A stretch of DNA of 64,000 nucleotides, taken from assembly GCF_000001735.4 (NCBI RefSeq), contig NC_003075.7, positions 17,361,001-17,425,000 of the forward strand, given 5' to 3'. The DNA comes from Arabidopsis thaliana. Its lineage: Eukaryota; Streptophyta; Magnoliopsida; Brassicales; Brassicaceae. Below the pieces are notes generated by a model. It saw only the letters and a program-made list of their open reading frames with translations. It did not search any database and was not told where the DNA came from. This document shows positions 49,871 to 61,833 of this stretch, piece by piece. The first letter of the stretch is position 1. Each line of letters opens with the position of its first letter. Position numbers and translations under genes: made by a program.

Positions 49871-52800
49871 TTTTGTTGGAAAAAATATAACTACAATATC
49901 GTCTTTATGGTCCATTCTATATGTTCTTGATACATTAGCGTGTGCTCGAAATTTTCTTTCTATCGATCATAACAATATAACAACTCTCCAATCTGGTTAT
50001 GTGTATAGCTTTTGTTTTTGATTTTTTTATATTACGATTTTGATATAAGAAGTAGATAGACCAAATGAAAACTTCATATCCATCGATTTGGCATGGTGAT
50101 ATCGGTTTCAGTTCTTTTGTATTGATTGTTTGTGAAGAAAATTGAATTTGACTCTATTAAACCTTTTTTTGTTTTTTTTTTGGTTTTGATTACCATTGGT
50201 TAAAGCAGAGATTCAACGTTAGACGGATTTATCTCGACACAACTCTAATTCAGTTTGACCGGACTGAACACTTTTATCAATATTAATGTTGAGTTGTTGA
50301 CCTATATATTATTGTAATAATGAATAAACAACGCCATGATTGCGTACTATCTATCAGACTTTATAGAGTAACTACTTTGATTAACCATTACATTTTGTTT
50401 TTATGAGAATGTTTTCAGTTATATATCTTTATCAACACAGTTGAAACCTGTTCTTCTATGTTAAAGCCTTTGAATTTGAGTAATTTTACTTTTGATAGCT
50501 AGCCTTTTTAAAATGAATGATTATATTGTTAGGTTCCAAGTGGGGAGTTGTCTTGGGGATCTCATTTGACGTGTGATCTTGAATTTTTGATAGAGATCCT
50601 AATGATCTCGTGGTCCCTCTCGCAGAGTTTATGTAACCATCTAATATATAACTTCATGTCTGGATATGGAGAATCCAAAACTTAAGAAATGCACGTATTA
50701 GCATTCGTAGTTGTATATATGTTATGTATTTTGCGTCAAATGCAGAACAAAATAAAGCAAGAAGAGACCAACAATCTTCATATGGAGAATTGTAAATTGT
50801 CCAAATCAGCAATATATAGATGTCTTGAACAATAAAAAGATAACCGAGTTTAACATTAGACCAAAAAAAAAGAAAGATAACCGCTACAGAATTTGTGACG
50901 AAAAGAAAAAAGCTTTGGAGAAAAAAACAGAGTAAGAACTGTTTTTGTTGTGTGAGAAGAGTTTGTCCTTAGGTCGCATAATCTTTTAGGATGTAGTTAT
51001 ATGTGTTAAGTGTAACACATGCATATCATTTACTTCTGCAATATATCTCTTCTGGAGTTTCGTAAGGTACTTATGGTTGGTTTGTCTTCGAAACTACCAA
51101 CGAACAACTTAAAAAACATTGATCTTTTTAATAGCGTGAGTTTGATTTATGTTATCCTTGTTATGGTGCATATGTATTACGGAAACTTTGGTCTGTTTTA
51201 GATGGGTAAATAGTTGTATATGAGTAAATATGATATTGCCAGTGTTTTATATAAAGAAAAAGGGAAACGATGATAAAAGGTGAAAAAGAAGTTTAGGATC
51301 ATCTTTGTTTTTTATTTTGTTTTCCGACTTTCAAATCAGACAAGACAACGAGGTATGGGTCTTTTAACATACAGAGACTCAACTTGAAAATTCTATCAAA
51401 CCACCAATTAAAAAACCAGAGAAAACATTCAACTATCTTCTTAGAATCTAGACAAAATAAAAAGTGTATCATGCTGATTTTGAACAAATTATTAAAGAGA
51501 TCTCAACCATCGTTTCATTAATATCTTTGACAATTCTAGAAGCCGTAGTAAATCTTGTCTTTTTATGTGTATATCTTGTTGAATTTGATAAGGATATTCA
51601 AAATAATGAGATATGTATGTTGAGTAATTGAGTAAAATCAGATCCCTTGTTTAATTTGACGATTAAACGCTTTTTTCATTATTTTTTTTCGCATTTTGTT
51701 GTGTATGTTCTCAATTACAAATTCCACTATAAGCATTTGGACTCTACAATGTCACTTTCTAATTCTGATATTTAATAAAACAATTATTTTGTATATGTAT
51801 AAATAGTACCAGAAAAACGAACTTAATAAAATAATTGAATCAAAAGCAGATGCTGAACAAATAGCTGCAGCTTTTAGCAATTGTCTCCCATATGCTTTTC
51901 CTTTGTTTCAAAAATTGTATATACGAGGTTAAGTGAATGTTGCAATGAAATAAATGATGCAGTTTGTGCATTCATCAAGCGAACAAGTACGATTGATGTT
52001 TTCAGTGCAAAAACTAAAATAAAATACTACTAACAACTATATAGTGTAAATATATATAACTTTAACTTCTTTTTTTTTAAGTCTTCATACGCTGCGAACG
52101 ATCAAAATATATTTACAAATTTACGACCAATATTTTAAAAATACTTCATTAAAGAATTGATGCTGCTGTCTGCACAGTTGAGAACGCAATTGGAAACTTT
52201 CGTGCATTCACTTTGTTCGCCGCAAATTGGATATGTGAACGTGGTCATCATTATTTATAGAATTATTCTATAAAACTTACTATAAAACACTAGATATAAA
52301 GCTGGATCATATAAAATGAATTTACTAAAAATTCGATAGTTAATTATAGCAGATGTTATGTTCCAATTTGAAAGCATACGAACGAGGTATATAGTTGAAA
52401 ACACACACCGTAAAGTTAATAATTTTCACAACACAAGAACAAATCAAAGTCGCAAGTAATTTAACGCATGTCAGTAGCATGGGCTTCTTATATACTAGTC
52501 AATAGAATAAACTAGCAAACAAGCAACTAATGTATTCTTGTTTATCACGCCACGGGTTACAATATCATACAAAATTTGAATACTAATTAATGGTAACAAG
52601 TAAAAAAACAAATTACTAGAAATGGAAATACTTTTGTCAAACAACCAAGACGTATAACTTTCGTTTTCTATAGATTAATGGACTTCTTAAAAATCTCTCC
52701 ATCAGATTAAACTTTGAGATATACAAATACAGTTTTTGTTTTCTTCTAAATGATATGAATATTAACTTTATCGATTTCATCCGTAGCAGATTTCCATTTT

Positions 52801-52890
52801 AAATAATAAACTATGAGAAAACAGATAAAGGTTGTATATTATTTGTTACCCCAAAAAAAAAAAAAACTAACTACGAGTAGTAGTTTAGTG

Positions 52891-52901
52891 TGTCTCACGT
52901 G
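52891..52901 (+). promoter_or_regulatory. SPT: Overlapping TGTCTC and CACGTG elements in the SPT promoter
   Basis: TGTCTCACGTG places an auxin response element core (TGTCTC) and a G-box (CACGTG) sharing one base, about 270 bp upstream of the SPT ATG. Function is inferred from motif identity. Confidence 0.4.
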
Positions 52902-53166
52902 CGACGAGGAAAAGTTTTGGGAGAGTAAAAACATTTAATATTTACGACTAGTTTGAAAAACCGTGAGCTGACACAAGCTCATTGCTAATGCTACAGTAAC
53001 AGCTACCTTCACTTTTAACTAAATGACAGACCAATCATTTTAACCTCTGTTTTCTTAGCTGGCGCGTGACAGACACTCTCCCTCTCTCCATGCCCATAAA
53101 ATCTCAAAGACTGTTTAAAAAAAAAAATGTTTTAGCTTTAACTGCTTTTTTTTTGTTGTTGGTGTA

Positions 53167-54945
53167 ATGATATCACAGAGAGAAGAAAGAGAAGAGAAGA
53201 AGCAGAGAGTGATGGGAGATAAGAAATTGATTTCATCTTCTTCTTCTTCCTCGGTTTACGATACTCGTATCAATCATCATCTTCATCATCCTCCGTCTTC
53301 TTCCGACGAAATCTCTCAGTTTCTCCGGCATATTTTCGACCGTTCTTCTCCTTTACCTTCTTACTACTCCCCGGCGACGACTACAACGACGGCGTCTTTG
53401 ATTGGTGTGCACGGGAGCGGTGACCCACATGCAGATAACTCGAGAAGTCTCGTTTCTCATCATCCACCGTCAGATTCTGTGCTTATGTCGAAACGTGTCG
53501 GAGATTTCTCTGAGGTTTTAATCGGCGGAGGATCAGGCTCAGCCGCCGCGTGTTTTGGTTTCTCCGGTGGTGGTAATAATAACAACGTTCAAGGAAATAG
53601 CTCTGGGACTCGAGTATCGTCTTCTTCCGTTGGAGCTAGTGGCAACGAGACAGATGAGTATGACTGTGAAAGCGAGGTTTTTTCTCAATCTCTGTTTTTT
53701 ATCTTTTGCATGTTTTAAAAGTTGATTCTTTGTCTCTTTCCCGAGAAAATGTTTCTACAGAGATTTCTCTTTAACGGATCTGTACTTTATTTTCCCCCTT
53801 AAAATCCGCAATTTTTTTGGTTGTGATTTTGAGTGAAGTTTTGTCATTTGTGAGTGTAATAATGAATGCACACCGAGTGTTTGATAATTTGCTTCAATGA
53901 AAATACAGGAAGGAGGAGAAGCTGTAGTTGATGAAGCTCCCTCTTCCAAGTCAGGTCCTTCTTCTCGTAGTTCATCTAAAAGATGCAGAGCTGCTGAAGT
54001 TCATAATCTCTCTGAGAAGGTTTGGTTTAGAGTCTCTCCCAAAAGTAGAAACTTTCTTATTTGAGATTTATGTTTATCTTTCTTGTAACAGAGGAGGAGA
54101 AGTAGAATTAATGAAAAAATGAAAGCTTTACAAAGTCTCATCCCTAATTCAAATAAGGTAATGATACTATATATAGAGAGACATCTACATGAATCATTCT
54201 ATTTTCTGTAGATTCTTTTTGTGTCTGATTATTGCAATGTGTTTATTGGGGAAGACGGATAAGGCTTCAATGCTTGATGAAGCCATTGAGTATCTGAAAC
54301 AGCTTCAGCTCCAAGTTCAGGTCACTAAAGATACCTTATGTTTATCATTATAACCAAAATCCTAAAACCAGTCTATATTCTGACATAAGTCTTTTTTTGT
54401 TCTGATATTTGCAGATGTTGACTATGAGAAATGGAATAAACTTGCATCCTTTGTGTTTACCTGGAACTACATTACACCCATTGCAACTCTCTCAGATTCG
54501 ACCCCCTGAAGCAACCAATGATCCTCTGCTTAATCATACCAATCAGTTTGCTTCGACTTCTAATGCACCGGAAATGATCAATACTGTGGCTTCTTCATAC
54601 GCTTTGGAACCTTCTATTCGCAGTCACTTTGGACCTTTCCCTCTCCTTACTTCACCCGTGGTGCGTAGTTGAATTACACATTTTTCATTCTATAACCATA
54701 AAGCTAGTTTGCTTACTAATTTTTTTTTGTTACTTAAGGAGATGAGTCGGGAAGGTGGGTTAACTCATCCAAGGTTGAACATTGGTCATTCCAACGCAAA
54801 CATAACCGGTAAAGTCTTGTTGTTTTGGAATCCTAAGGAAGTTTTAGGACATTTACAATGTTAATAACGTTACGATATTTGGGGATTTGCAGGGGAACAA
54901 GCTCTGTTTGATGGACAACCTGACCTAAAAGATCGAATTACTTGA
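53167..54945 (+). CDS. SPT: SPATULA, bHLH transcription factor of carpel development
   Basis: Seven coding exons: 53167-53676, 53909-54019, 54092-54157, 54255-54320, 54415-54660, 54739-54808 and 54893-54945, closing to 373 residues as known for SPT (AT4G36930). Nuclear bHLH factor that promotes carpel margin and septum tissue and represses germination and growth in the cold; partners include IND, HEC and ALC proteins. The N-terminal third is Ser/Gly-rich with an acidic patch. The bHLH lies at about 195-250: basic region with the H-E-R E-box contacts His202, Glu206, Arg210 (EVHNLSEKRRRSRINEKMKA), loop NSNKTDKAS, helix 2 MLDEAIEYLKQLQLQVQ. The bHLH is split over exons 2-4. Exon 1 ends GAG|GTTTTT, a weak donor. 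A second in-frame ATG at 53212 (MGDKKLIS) has a better context. Confidence 0.96.
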
Positions 54946-55937
54946 ACAGTGTCCCAACTTCGGGATCTCTATGTGTTCTTGTTTCTTAGAACGCAAGCCA
55001 TAAAGCTGTCTGACAATGGAGATGCATTTAACTGTCTTTATTTTTTCTAAGGTTCTATTTAAAATCAATTGTTGGTGACACGAATTCTAGAGTCTAATCT
55101 TTTGGATCTAATAGCTATATATAAAAAGGACTGAAATTTTATTACAAAGTAATTGACTAATTGTTAGATTGTTGTATGTTTATGGTGGATGTAAATTTTC
55201 TAGATCATCTTCGTATTGTATTTGAGAGTTTGATACTCGATGGCTTTGGATATGTAAATTACCCCGATAAGCTTCTAGAGAAGTTTTCGATTCTACAAGA
55301 TGGATTTGGTATCTTTAAGGTTGACCATGTTCTTTTGGTATCTCTTGTTCTCAAATTGATCATTTACAATACAATTTTTTAAAATCTTTTACCCTTCACA
55401 TTTTTGTACTTACATTTGGTATATTAGTAATTTCATTTGTAAGTGTCTTTTAAAAGTTTTTCATTTATAAGTGTTGTTTTAAGATCTTTTATGATAATTA
55501 AAAAATGCTTAAATATCTTATTAACCCTTAATTAGTATACTTATAGCTTTAGTTCTCCAATTAATCTTTAGTAAGTAAAAGGGACAGAGCTAGAACTTTA
55601 TTTAAAATTGGATTGAAAATACATAAATCTTATATTTTTTTCAAAAACTAGTATTGAACATACAATTTATTTATTTTATTTTATTTGTAAAACAACAATA
55701 AAAGTAAAATCATACAACGATATATTTTGAAAAAAGGAAAAGTAATTAGGATTCTCTTTCGGTGAAAATATCAGAGAACAAAATATATTTGAATGCGACT
55801 GTAGTTGAAACTTGAAAAAAATTTAGATACTAAAGTTTCGTCATTCTCTTTTTGTTAAAGACTCAGTGACGACCCTCTCCTAAAAAACACTCATAAATAA
55901 ACTCGCTGGAGACGCCGGAACCAAAAACAGAGTTCTA
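54946..55937. other. Intergenic region, SPT 3' end and NAPRT1 promoter
   Basis: About 990 bp. The left part is the SPT 3' UTR. The right end is the NAPRT1 promoter, with a weak TATA-like TCATAAATAA at 55891-55900 and a short leader. A 73-codon open frame at 55161-55382 has no recognisable features. Confidence 0.6.
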
Positions 55938-58883
55938 ATGGAGAAGAAAGAAAATGGTCTCGATGGAAAGCAATCGGGTCGGGTCATTAACGGACCCACT
56001 AACCCGATGGTCACACCTCTGCTCAACGATCTTTACCAATTCACCATGGCTTATGCTTATTGGAAAGCTGGCAAACAATCTGAGCGATCTGTGTTAGTAT
56101 TCTTCAAAATTTACAAAAAAGTTCGATCCTTTGAATCCACACTGTAAAATCTCATCTTTGTTTTCAGGTTTGATCTGTATTTTCGTAAGAATCCTTTTGG
56201 TGGAGAATACACTATCTTTGCTGGTTTAGAAGAATGCATCAAATTTCTCGCTAATTTCAATTTGACTGATGAAGAGATCGATTTCGTTCGTGATTCGTTA
56301 CCTGGATGTGAGGTATAACACAATCTCTCTTGCCAAAAGATTCGATTTTTGGCATTGTTTTTTAACTCTTTTAAAAATCAGGAAGCTTTCTGTGATTATC
56401 TTCGAGGGCTTGATTGTTCTGACATTGAAGTGTATGCCATTTCGGAAGGATCAGTTGTTTTTCCTAAAGTTCCTTTACTCAGAATCGAAGGTCCTGTTGC
56501 TGTGAGTTCTTATTATCTATCTCTAACTCTCATAATTGGAATGATCAGTTTCTGATTCCTCTTGTGCTTCTTTACTTAGGTGGTGCAATTGTTGGAAACT
56601 CCATTCCTCAATCTCATCAATTACGCATCTTTGGTTGCTACAAATGCAGCAAGACATCGGTTTGTTGCAGGAAAATCTAAGCTTCTGCTTGAGTTTGGTG
56701 CTAGAAGAGCTCAGGTTTGTTTCCCTCTCAAAACCTGTTCTATGTTTAGCCTTAGATGTTGAGGTTTTGTTTGTTGCATCTCTGATATGCAATTGTTATA
56801 GGGACCCGATGGTGCAATAAGCGCATCAAAGTATTGCTACCTTGGAGGTTTTGATGCAACAAGGTATGTCTTTACTAGTGATATTTTTGTTTTGTTATGG
56901 AAACATCAAAAGGGAAGAGAGGATATGATTTTCTCATTTTGCTTGCTTTGTTTATTACTGCAGTAATGTTGCAGCGGGAAAACTGTTTGGGATACCCCTC
57001 CGTGGTACTCATTCCCATGCTTTTGTTAGCTCATTCATGGTAAGTTTGCTTTAGCAAAATTTGTGAAAAAACTCGCTCTAACGTCATTGATTGAGAATTG
57101 TGTTTGCGATATTTTGTATCACTGGAATATTGGAAGCAGTAGTGAATATACTTTACTTTGGTTCTTGTGTAGAGCCTTGATGAAATTGTTGACAAAGTGC
57201 TTCGAAGTTCTGATGGGAAAAGCACTTGTAAGGATTTTATATGTTTGGTCCAAACTTGCCTAACAAAGATTCAGGTTTGTTCAGTCAAATCTAGATTTTT
57301 TCTCAGTGTAGTATTGTTCTGTATTTGATTCATCTCTTTTTAATCTTTCTTGTGATCGGTGGACGATAGAATTCATCTTCATTACAAGGAATTTTTTCCG
57401 AGACAAATCAAAGCGAGCTTGCAGCGTTCATTTCATATGCACTGGCATTCCCAAACTCCTTTCTCGCTCTTGTAGACACTTATGATGTGAGTTATATAAC
57501 GCTTTATTCATCTCATCTGAGATTAAAAGTCTTTATGGGTGTTGTCGGAGTTAAAAAGAACTAGTGTTCCTAATTGTGTAACAGGTGATGAAGAGTGGTA
57601 TTCCAAACTTCTGTGCTGTTGCTCTAGCACTTAATGAATTGGGGTGTGTACGAATTTTCCATTAATGCTCCATATTTGATTCACCAGGCCATTTTTTTGA
57701 AGATTCATGACTGTGCCGTTATGCAGATACAAAGCAGTAGGCATTAGACTGGATTCAGGTGACTTAGCCTATCTTTCTACTGAGGTCAGGAAATTCTTTT
57801 GTGCCATAGAGAGAGACCTCAAAGTTCCTGATTTCGGGAAGATGATCGTCACTGCTAGTAACGATCTAAACGAAGAGACAGTCGATGCTCTAAATAAACA
57901 GGTAAATCTCTGCTTAACCTTAAAAAGTTTTTACCTTAAGGCCTACGTAATAAAATCTTGTTTTCTTTTCATCCCGAAAAGGGTCATGAAGTAGATGCAT
58001 TTGGAATTGGAACCAACTTAGTGACTTGCTATGCGCAAGCTGCGTTAGGTTGTGTTTTCAAACTTGTGGAAATAAACAATCAGCCTCGGATCAAACTTTC
58101 TGAAGATGTTACTAAGGTTTGAATTCTTGACTCATTTCCCCATTGAGAATGTTGCTTCAAACTTTCTGTGTTCTTCTTTATATAAACTCCCTCGCTTTTC
58201 TTTTTTTGCGTCTTCAGGTATCGATTCCATGTAAAAAGCGTACTTACAGATTGTTCGGAAAAGAGGGTTACCCTCTTGTTGATATAATGACTGGAGAGAA
58301 CGAACCACCTCCAAAGGTAAGAGACAAAGGCATTAGGCTTTCTTGAAAGCTTTCAAGCTTTTTTATTTGCCTTCTGATTTTTTTCTGGATCCTAAGGTCG
58401 GTGAAAGGTTACTTTGCCGTCATCCATTCAATGAATCAAAAAGGGCTTATGTGGTTCCACAACGCGTTGAAGAGCTTCTGAAATGTTATTGGCGTGGCAA
58501 TGCAGGTTAAAACAGAGCTCTCAATTCTTACAGGTATTTGACATATGCTTATGACTCATTATAATTTTCTTTTACTGTCATGAAGATGAAGCTAGGGAAG
58601 AGCTAGAGCCATTGAAAGAGCTAAGAAATCGTTGCATCAAACAGCTCGAAAATATGCGACCCGATCATATGAGAAGATTAAACCCTACTCCTTATAAGGT
58701 ATAATAATCCAACAAAACACCTGAGAAAATCTGTTTACTTACACTTAATCTGTTTGTATTAAGCGCTTTCTGCTTCTGAGAGAAACCTAATTGTTTACTT
58801 TGCAGGTTAGTGTCAGCGCCAAGTTGTATGACTTCATCCACTTCCTCTGGCTCAACGAAGCTCCTGTCGGTGAACTGCATTGA
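55938..58883 (+). CDS. NAPRT1: Nicotinate phosphoribosyltransferase 1
   Basis: Fifteen coding exons: 55938-56092, 56168-56312, 56382-56501, 56580-56714, 56802-56863, 56964-57039, 57173-57274, 57370-57486, 57585-57643, 57727-57901, 57982-58116, 58218-58316, 58397-58505, 58586-58698 and 58806-58883, closing to 559 residues. Cytosolic enzyme of the Preiss-Handler NAD salvage route: nicotinate + PRPP + ATP to nicotinate mononucleotide. Family blocks: [15 protein letters not shown] near the N-terminus, [19 protein letters not shown] (~178-196, active-site region), [11 protein letters not shown] (~220-230) and the PRPP/phosphate-binding [13 protein letters not shown] (~329-341). Length fits eukaryotic NAPRT (about 540-560). 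It converges with the next gene, leaving 214 bp between stop codons. Recalled as AT4G36940. Confidence 0.95.
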
Positions 58884-59097
58884 GAATTTACAAATATGGG
58901 TTGTCTGGTTTGTTGAGTGTGTGTGTATAACCATAGTATCAGCTTTGCCACTGATCTCACTGTTTTCACAACACCATCAAAAAATTATACTCACCAATAA
59001 TGTTTTGAATGTTTTGGCCATTTTGTGGAAACGTATAAAGGGGAAATCAAAAATCATTTGTATCAGATCAAAGCAAACTGAGCTCACTGAGGAACTA
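58884..59097. terminator. Shared convergent 3' region, NAPRT1 and PLC-like gene
   Basis: Only 214 bp separate the two stop codons, so both 3' UTRs and poly(A) sites must lie here and the transcripts probably overlap. AT-rich AATAAT-like stretches are near 59000. Confidence 0.5.
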
Positions 59098-61047
59098 TCA
59101 CCACAGCAAGAGAGTCGCCGCAGAGATTAGAACGAGAGATGACAATCCAATAGCTGTAGAATCAGCATTACCCGCAGGAAGATTTCTTGGTTTCCGTGAA
59201 GTATCCTTCCCTCCGGAGACTGGTGATGGAGACGACTTCGGAGGAGGAGCATCACAAGTGCCAAAAGGTGCGTTTGACTGCATATATGCAAATACACATA
59301 TATCATTAGCTCAATATTATGAAAGAATCCAATCTGGTTCAATGTAACGTACCTTGCAATAGACTAAGCTGTCACAACCACATGTGAGACGACCGTTTGC
59401 TTCATCTACAGCTTCGGCAGCTCCTCCACTATCACTCCTCTGCAATTAAACATCAATAGTAGAAGAGTTTGAAAATTTGACTTCCAGAAGATAAACTGTA
59501 CAAATAGTTGGATTGGTCAAAAGTTCACACCTGATAAAAATCAACAGCTATGAAGTTAGGCCACCTTTTACCCGCTGCTTCATGGCAAGTTCTCATCATT
59601 TCGATCAACGGAGAGGAATTATCCGCACACGCTTGCGTTGAATTCGGACTGGTTTCAAAGTAGTTCTGAAACACCAAAGACCGAGACATGGTATCTAGTG
59701 AAGAAGATTCAGATCGACTCGAGCATGATCCATCCTTCATTCCATCATTACCATCTACATAAACAACACAAATTAAATATCATATTGTTAAGCTGGGCCT
59801 TAATCATGTTTGATCCAAGTTCATAAAAACTCACATTGATTTTCAACCATGTAATTCCACTGGTAAGCAAGACCTTCAGAAGCTTCTTTATCCTTCTTGG
59901 AAGTAAAAACCACAAGCCTTTGGTTCTGCTTCACCATATCATCAACCGTTGGCCAGTCTGTACCGTCTTTCGGCATTCTCGAGATTGGTAACAAGAACTT
60001 ACTCAATCCAGATGCATTGAATACATTAGTCAATCCCATTTGAGATTTGACATAATCTTCAAGTATGATAGTAACAATCTCAGACAAGTTTGATTCAAGA
60101 AAATCATTGATCTCTTTAAGTGCATTGATAGCTGGTTGCTGCAAGTTAATTTCGTTAGAAACCAAACTTAATCACTCATAGACCACAAAATCGAATGATT
60201 CAAATTGCAAACTTACAAAGGCTGTGAAGTTAAAGCAAGTCCCTCCAGTGGAATGACACAACCATATATCGTTTTGAAAATCATATGTATCTAGCATTAT
60301 ACCTCTCACACCATTCTGCAACCAAACAACAAATTGACAATTCAACAAATAATGGAGGAAAAGTCAACAAATTAGAATGTTACACGTGGAAAGTAATAAA
60401 AAGTCACCAACTAAAGCTGAGATTGTCTTTTATTGAAACCTAAAGGTAAAAGATACTTGCAAATTAAGTCAAAATCCAAATTTAGCAAAAACAGAATTCT
60501 AATACGAAAGTTGTCAAAATAAGATGAAAGTAGTAGACCTTAAGCTGATTGGTGATGGAGTCTTCTTGATTCTTTGGAGAGACAAGGAATGAACCAGTTG
60601 CCGAATTTGCCCCCGTGATTGCGTACGAATTGTGTGTTGTTAGCCACGAGTACTTGTTAAACGGCAAACCATTCACCTACCCATCATCAAAACCACATGC
60701 AATCCATCATCAAGAAATCGAAAAAAAAAGAAGAAGAAAAAAAATCAAGAAATTCTAAAAATAAAAACCTTTGAAGTCGGGTTAAGAGGTTGGATCCGGG
60801 TACAAGTAGAGCCGGTATTTCCATTCGCCGGACAACTTTGACAGCTCAATCCGGCGTCGCATTCGCTGGTCGAACTACATGTTTCTCCCATCTGTGAGTA
60901 AAATAAAAAAACTTCTCTGTTACTTTTAAAAGATTCATAAAAGATTAGAAGAGAAGTGTGTATAAGAAGAAGAACCTCGAGACTGTGAACGAAGGATGAT
61001 AAACATAAAGCTATGATCATCAGATTAAAGAAATTGAATCTCTCCAT
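59098..61047 (-). CDS. PI-PLC X-domain protein, secreted and probably GPI-anchored
   Basis: Eight coding exons on the minus strand: 61047-60976, 60891-60769, 60676-60539, 60315-60217, 60138-59835, 59754-59531, 59439-59353 and 59277-59098, closing to 408 residues. A signal peptide ([20 protein letters not shown]) is followed by a Cys-rich segment ([20 protein letters not shown]), then a PLC-like X domain from about 66. The two general acid/base His of bacterial-type PI-PLC are visible: His80 in TTHNSYA and His132 in WLCHS. There is no Y, C2 or EF-hand domain, so it is not a canonical plant PI-PLC. The C-terminus ([17 protein letters not shown] after a small-residue stretch) looks like a GPI-anchor signal. 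Several N-glycosylation sites (NFT, NLS, NAS) fit an extracellular protein. Substrate unknown. Recalled as AT4G36945. Confidence 0.9.
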
Positions 61048-61099
61048 TTTTGGTGATTTGTTGGAGAAGAAAGAAACAGAGAGAAGACGATGAAGTTAA

Positions 61100-61833
61100 A
61101 TGCGAATGTTTCTGTCAAGTGATGGGAGAGAAGATTGTTTGATATTTAATTAAAACGCGGCGTTTGGTTGACAGTTGTTGTTACTTTCGAATTTGGAATC
61201 TTCTTGATCTATAGTACTAATTTAAAATATAATTAGGATTCTGTTGGTCGTTTAAAAGTGATGATATTTCTAATTATATGGTTTAATCATTTAATTTTGG
61301 TTTTAAAATATTCTATCACCATGTGGAATTATATGTGCATAGAAATGTCATGTATTATCTGAAAATAGACCAAGTCATTCTTGACCTCTTTCTTCTACGG
61401 AGACTCAGTAATATGCATAAGAACGACTGAACGAGTATACACGTCGAGGTTACACAATAGGGGAAAAATGTGTAACACAAGGACAGAATAAATTAGTACA
61501 TTGGGCTCAACCCCAAAAAAGCCCATTTATATTATCTGTAGAAGACGGATTCCTTAAGCCCCAATTTATATAGTTCCAGGCCCCAAATTGTTTTTTTTTT
61601 CAAATTGAGAGTATCTCTGTTACAAAGTGAATAGAGAATAAGTAACATATGGCACAAAAAAAACTCTCAGTTTCTTTCTTACAAGAATATTTTAATTTTC
61701 AATATTTACAAAGTCAACGAGCTAAATTAAACAAAATATTAAAATCAGGACCGTCAATTCTAAATGACTCCATAATAATCTCCACACAAAATGACTCGGT
61801 CTTTCTCCACAACAACAACAAAAACTACTCTAT
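61100..61833. other. Intergenic region, PLC-like promoter and MAPKKK21 3' side
   Basis: About 730 bp between two minus-strand genes. It holds the upstream region of the PLC-like gene and the 3' UTR of MAPKKK21. TTGGGCTCAACCCC and AGCCCATTTAT (about 61501-61530) are site II-like motifs. Nothing else is seen. The plus-strand frame starting at 61649 is AT-rich and runs antisense into MAPKKK21. Confidence 0.6.

Larger units (their letters stand above)
42141..53100. other. Large AT-rich intergenic region, AP2 to SPATULA
   Basis: Nearly 11 kb, the longest gap in the window, transcribed toward SPATULA on the same strand. It holds the AP2 3' UTR on the left and the SPT promoter on the right. A 201-codon open frame lies at 42845-43450 (listed). 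A site II module is at 49118-49139 and a promoter-like island at 49.45-49.87 kb. Other open frames (for example 47.3-48.2 kb) are short and unrecognised. No tRNA or intact transposon seen. Confidence 0.55.
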
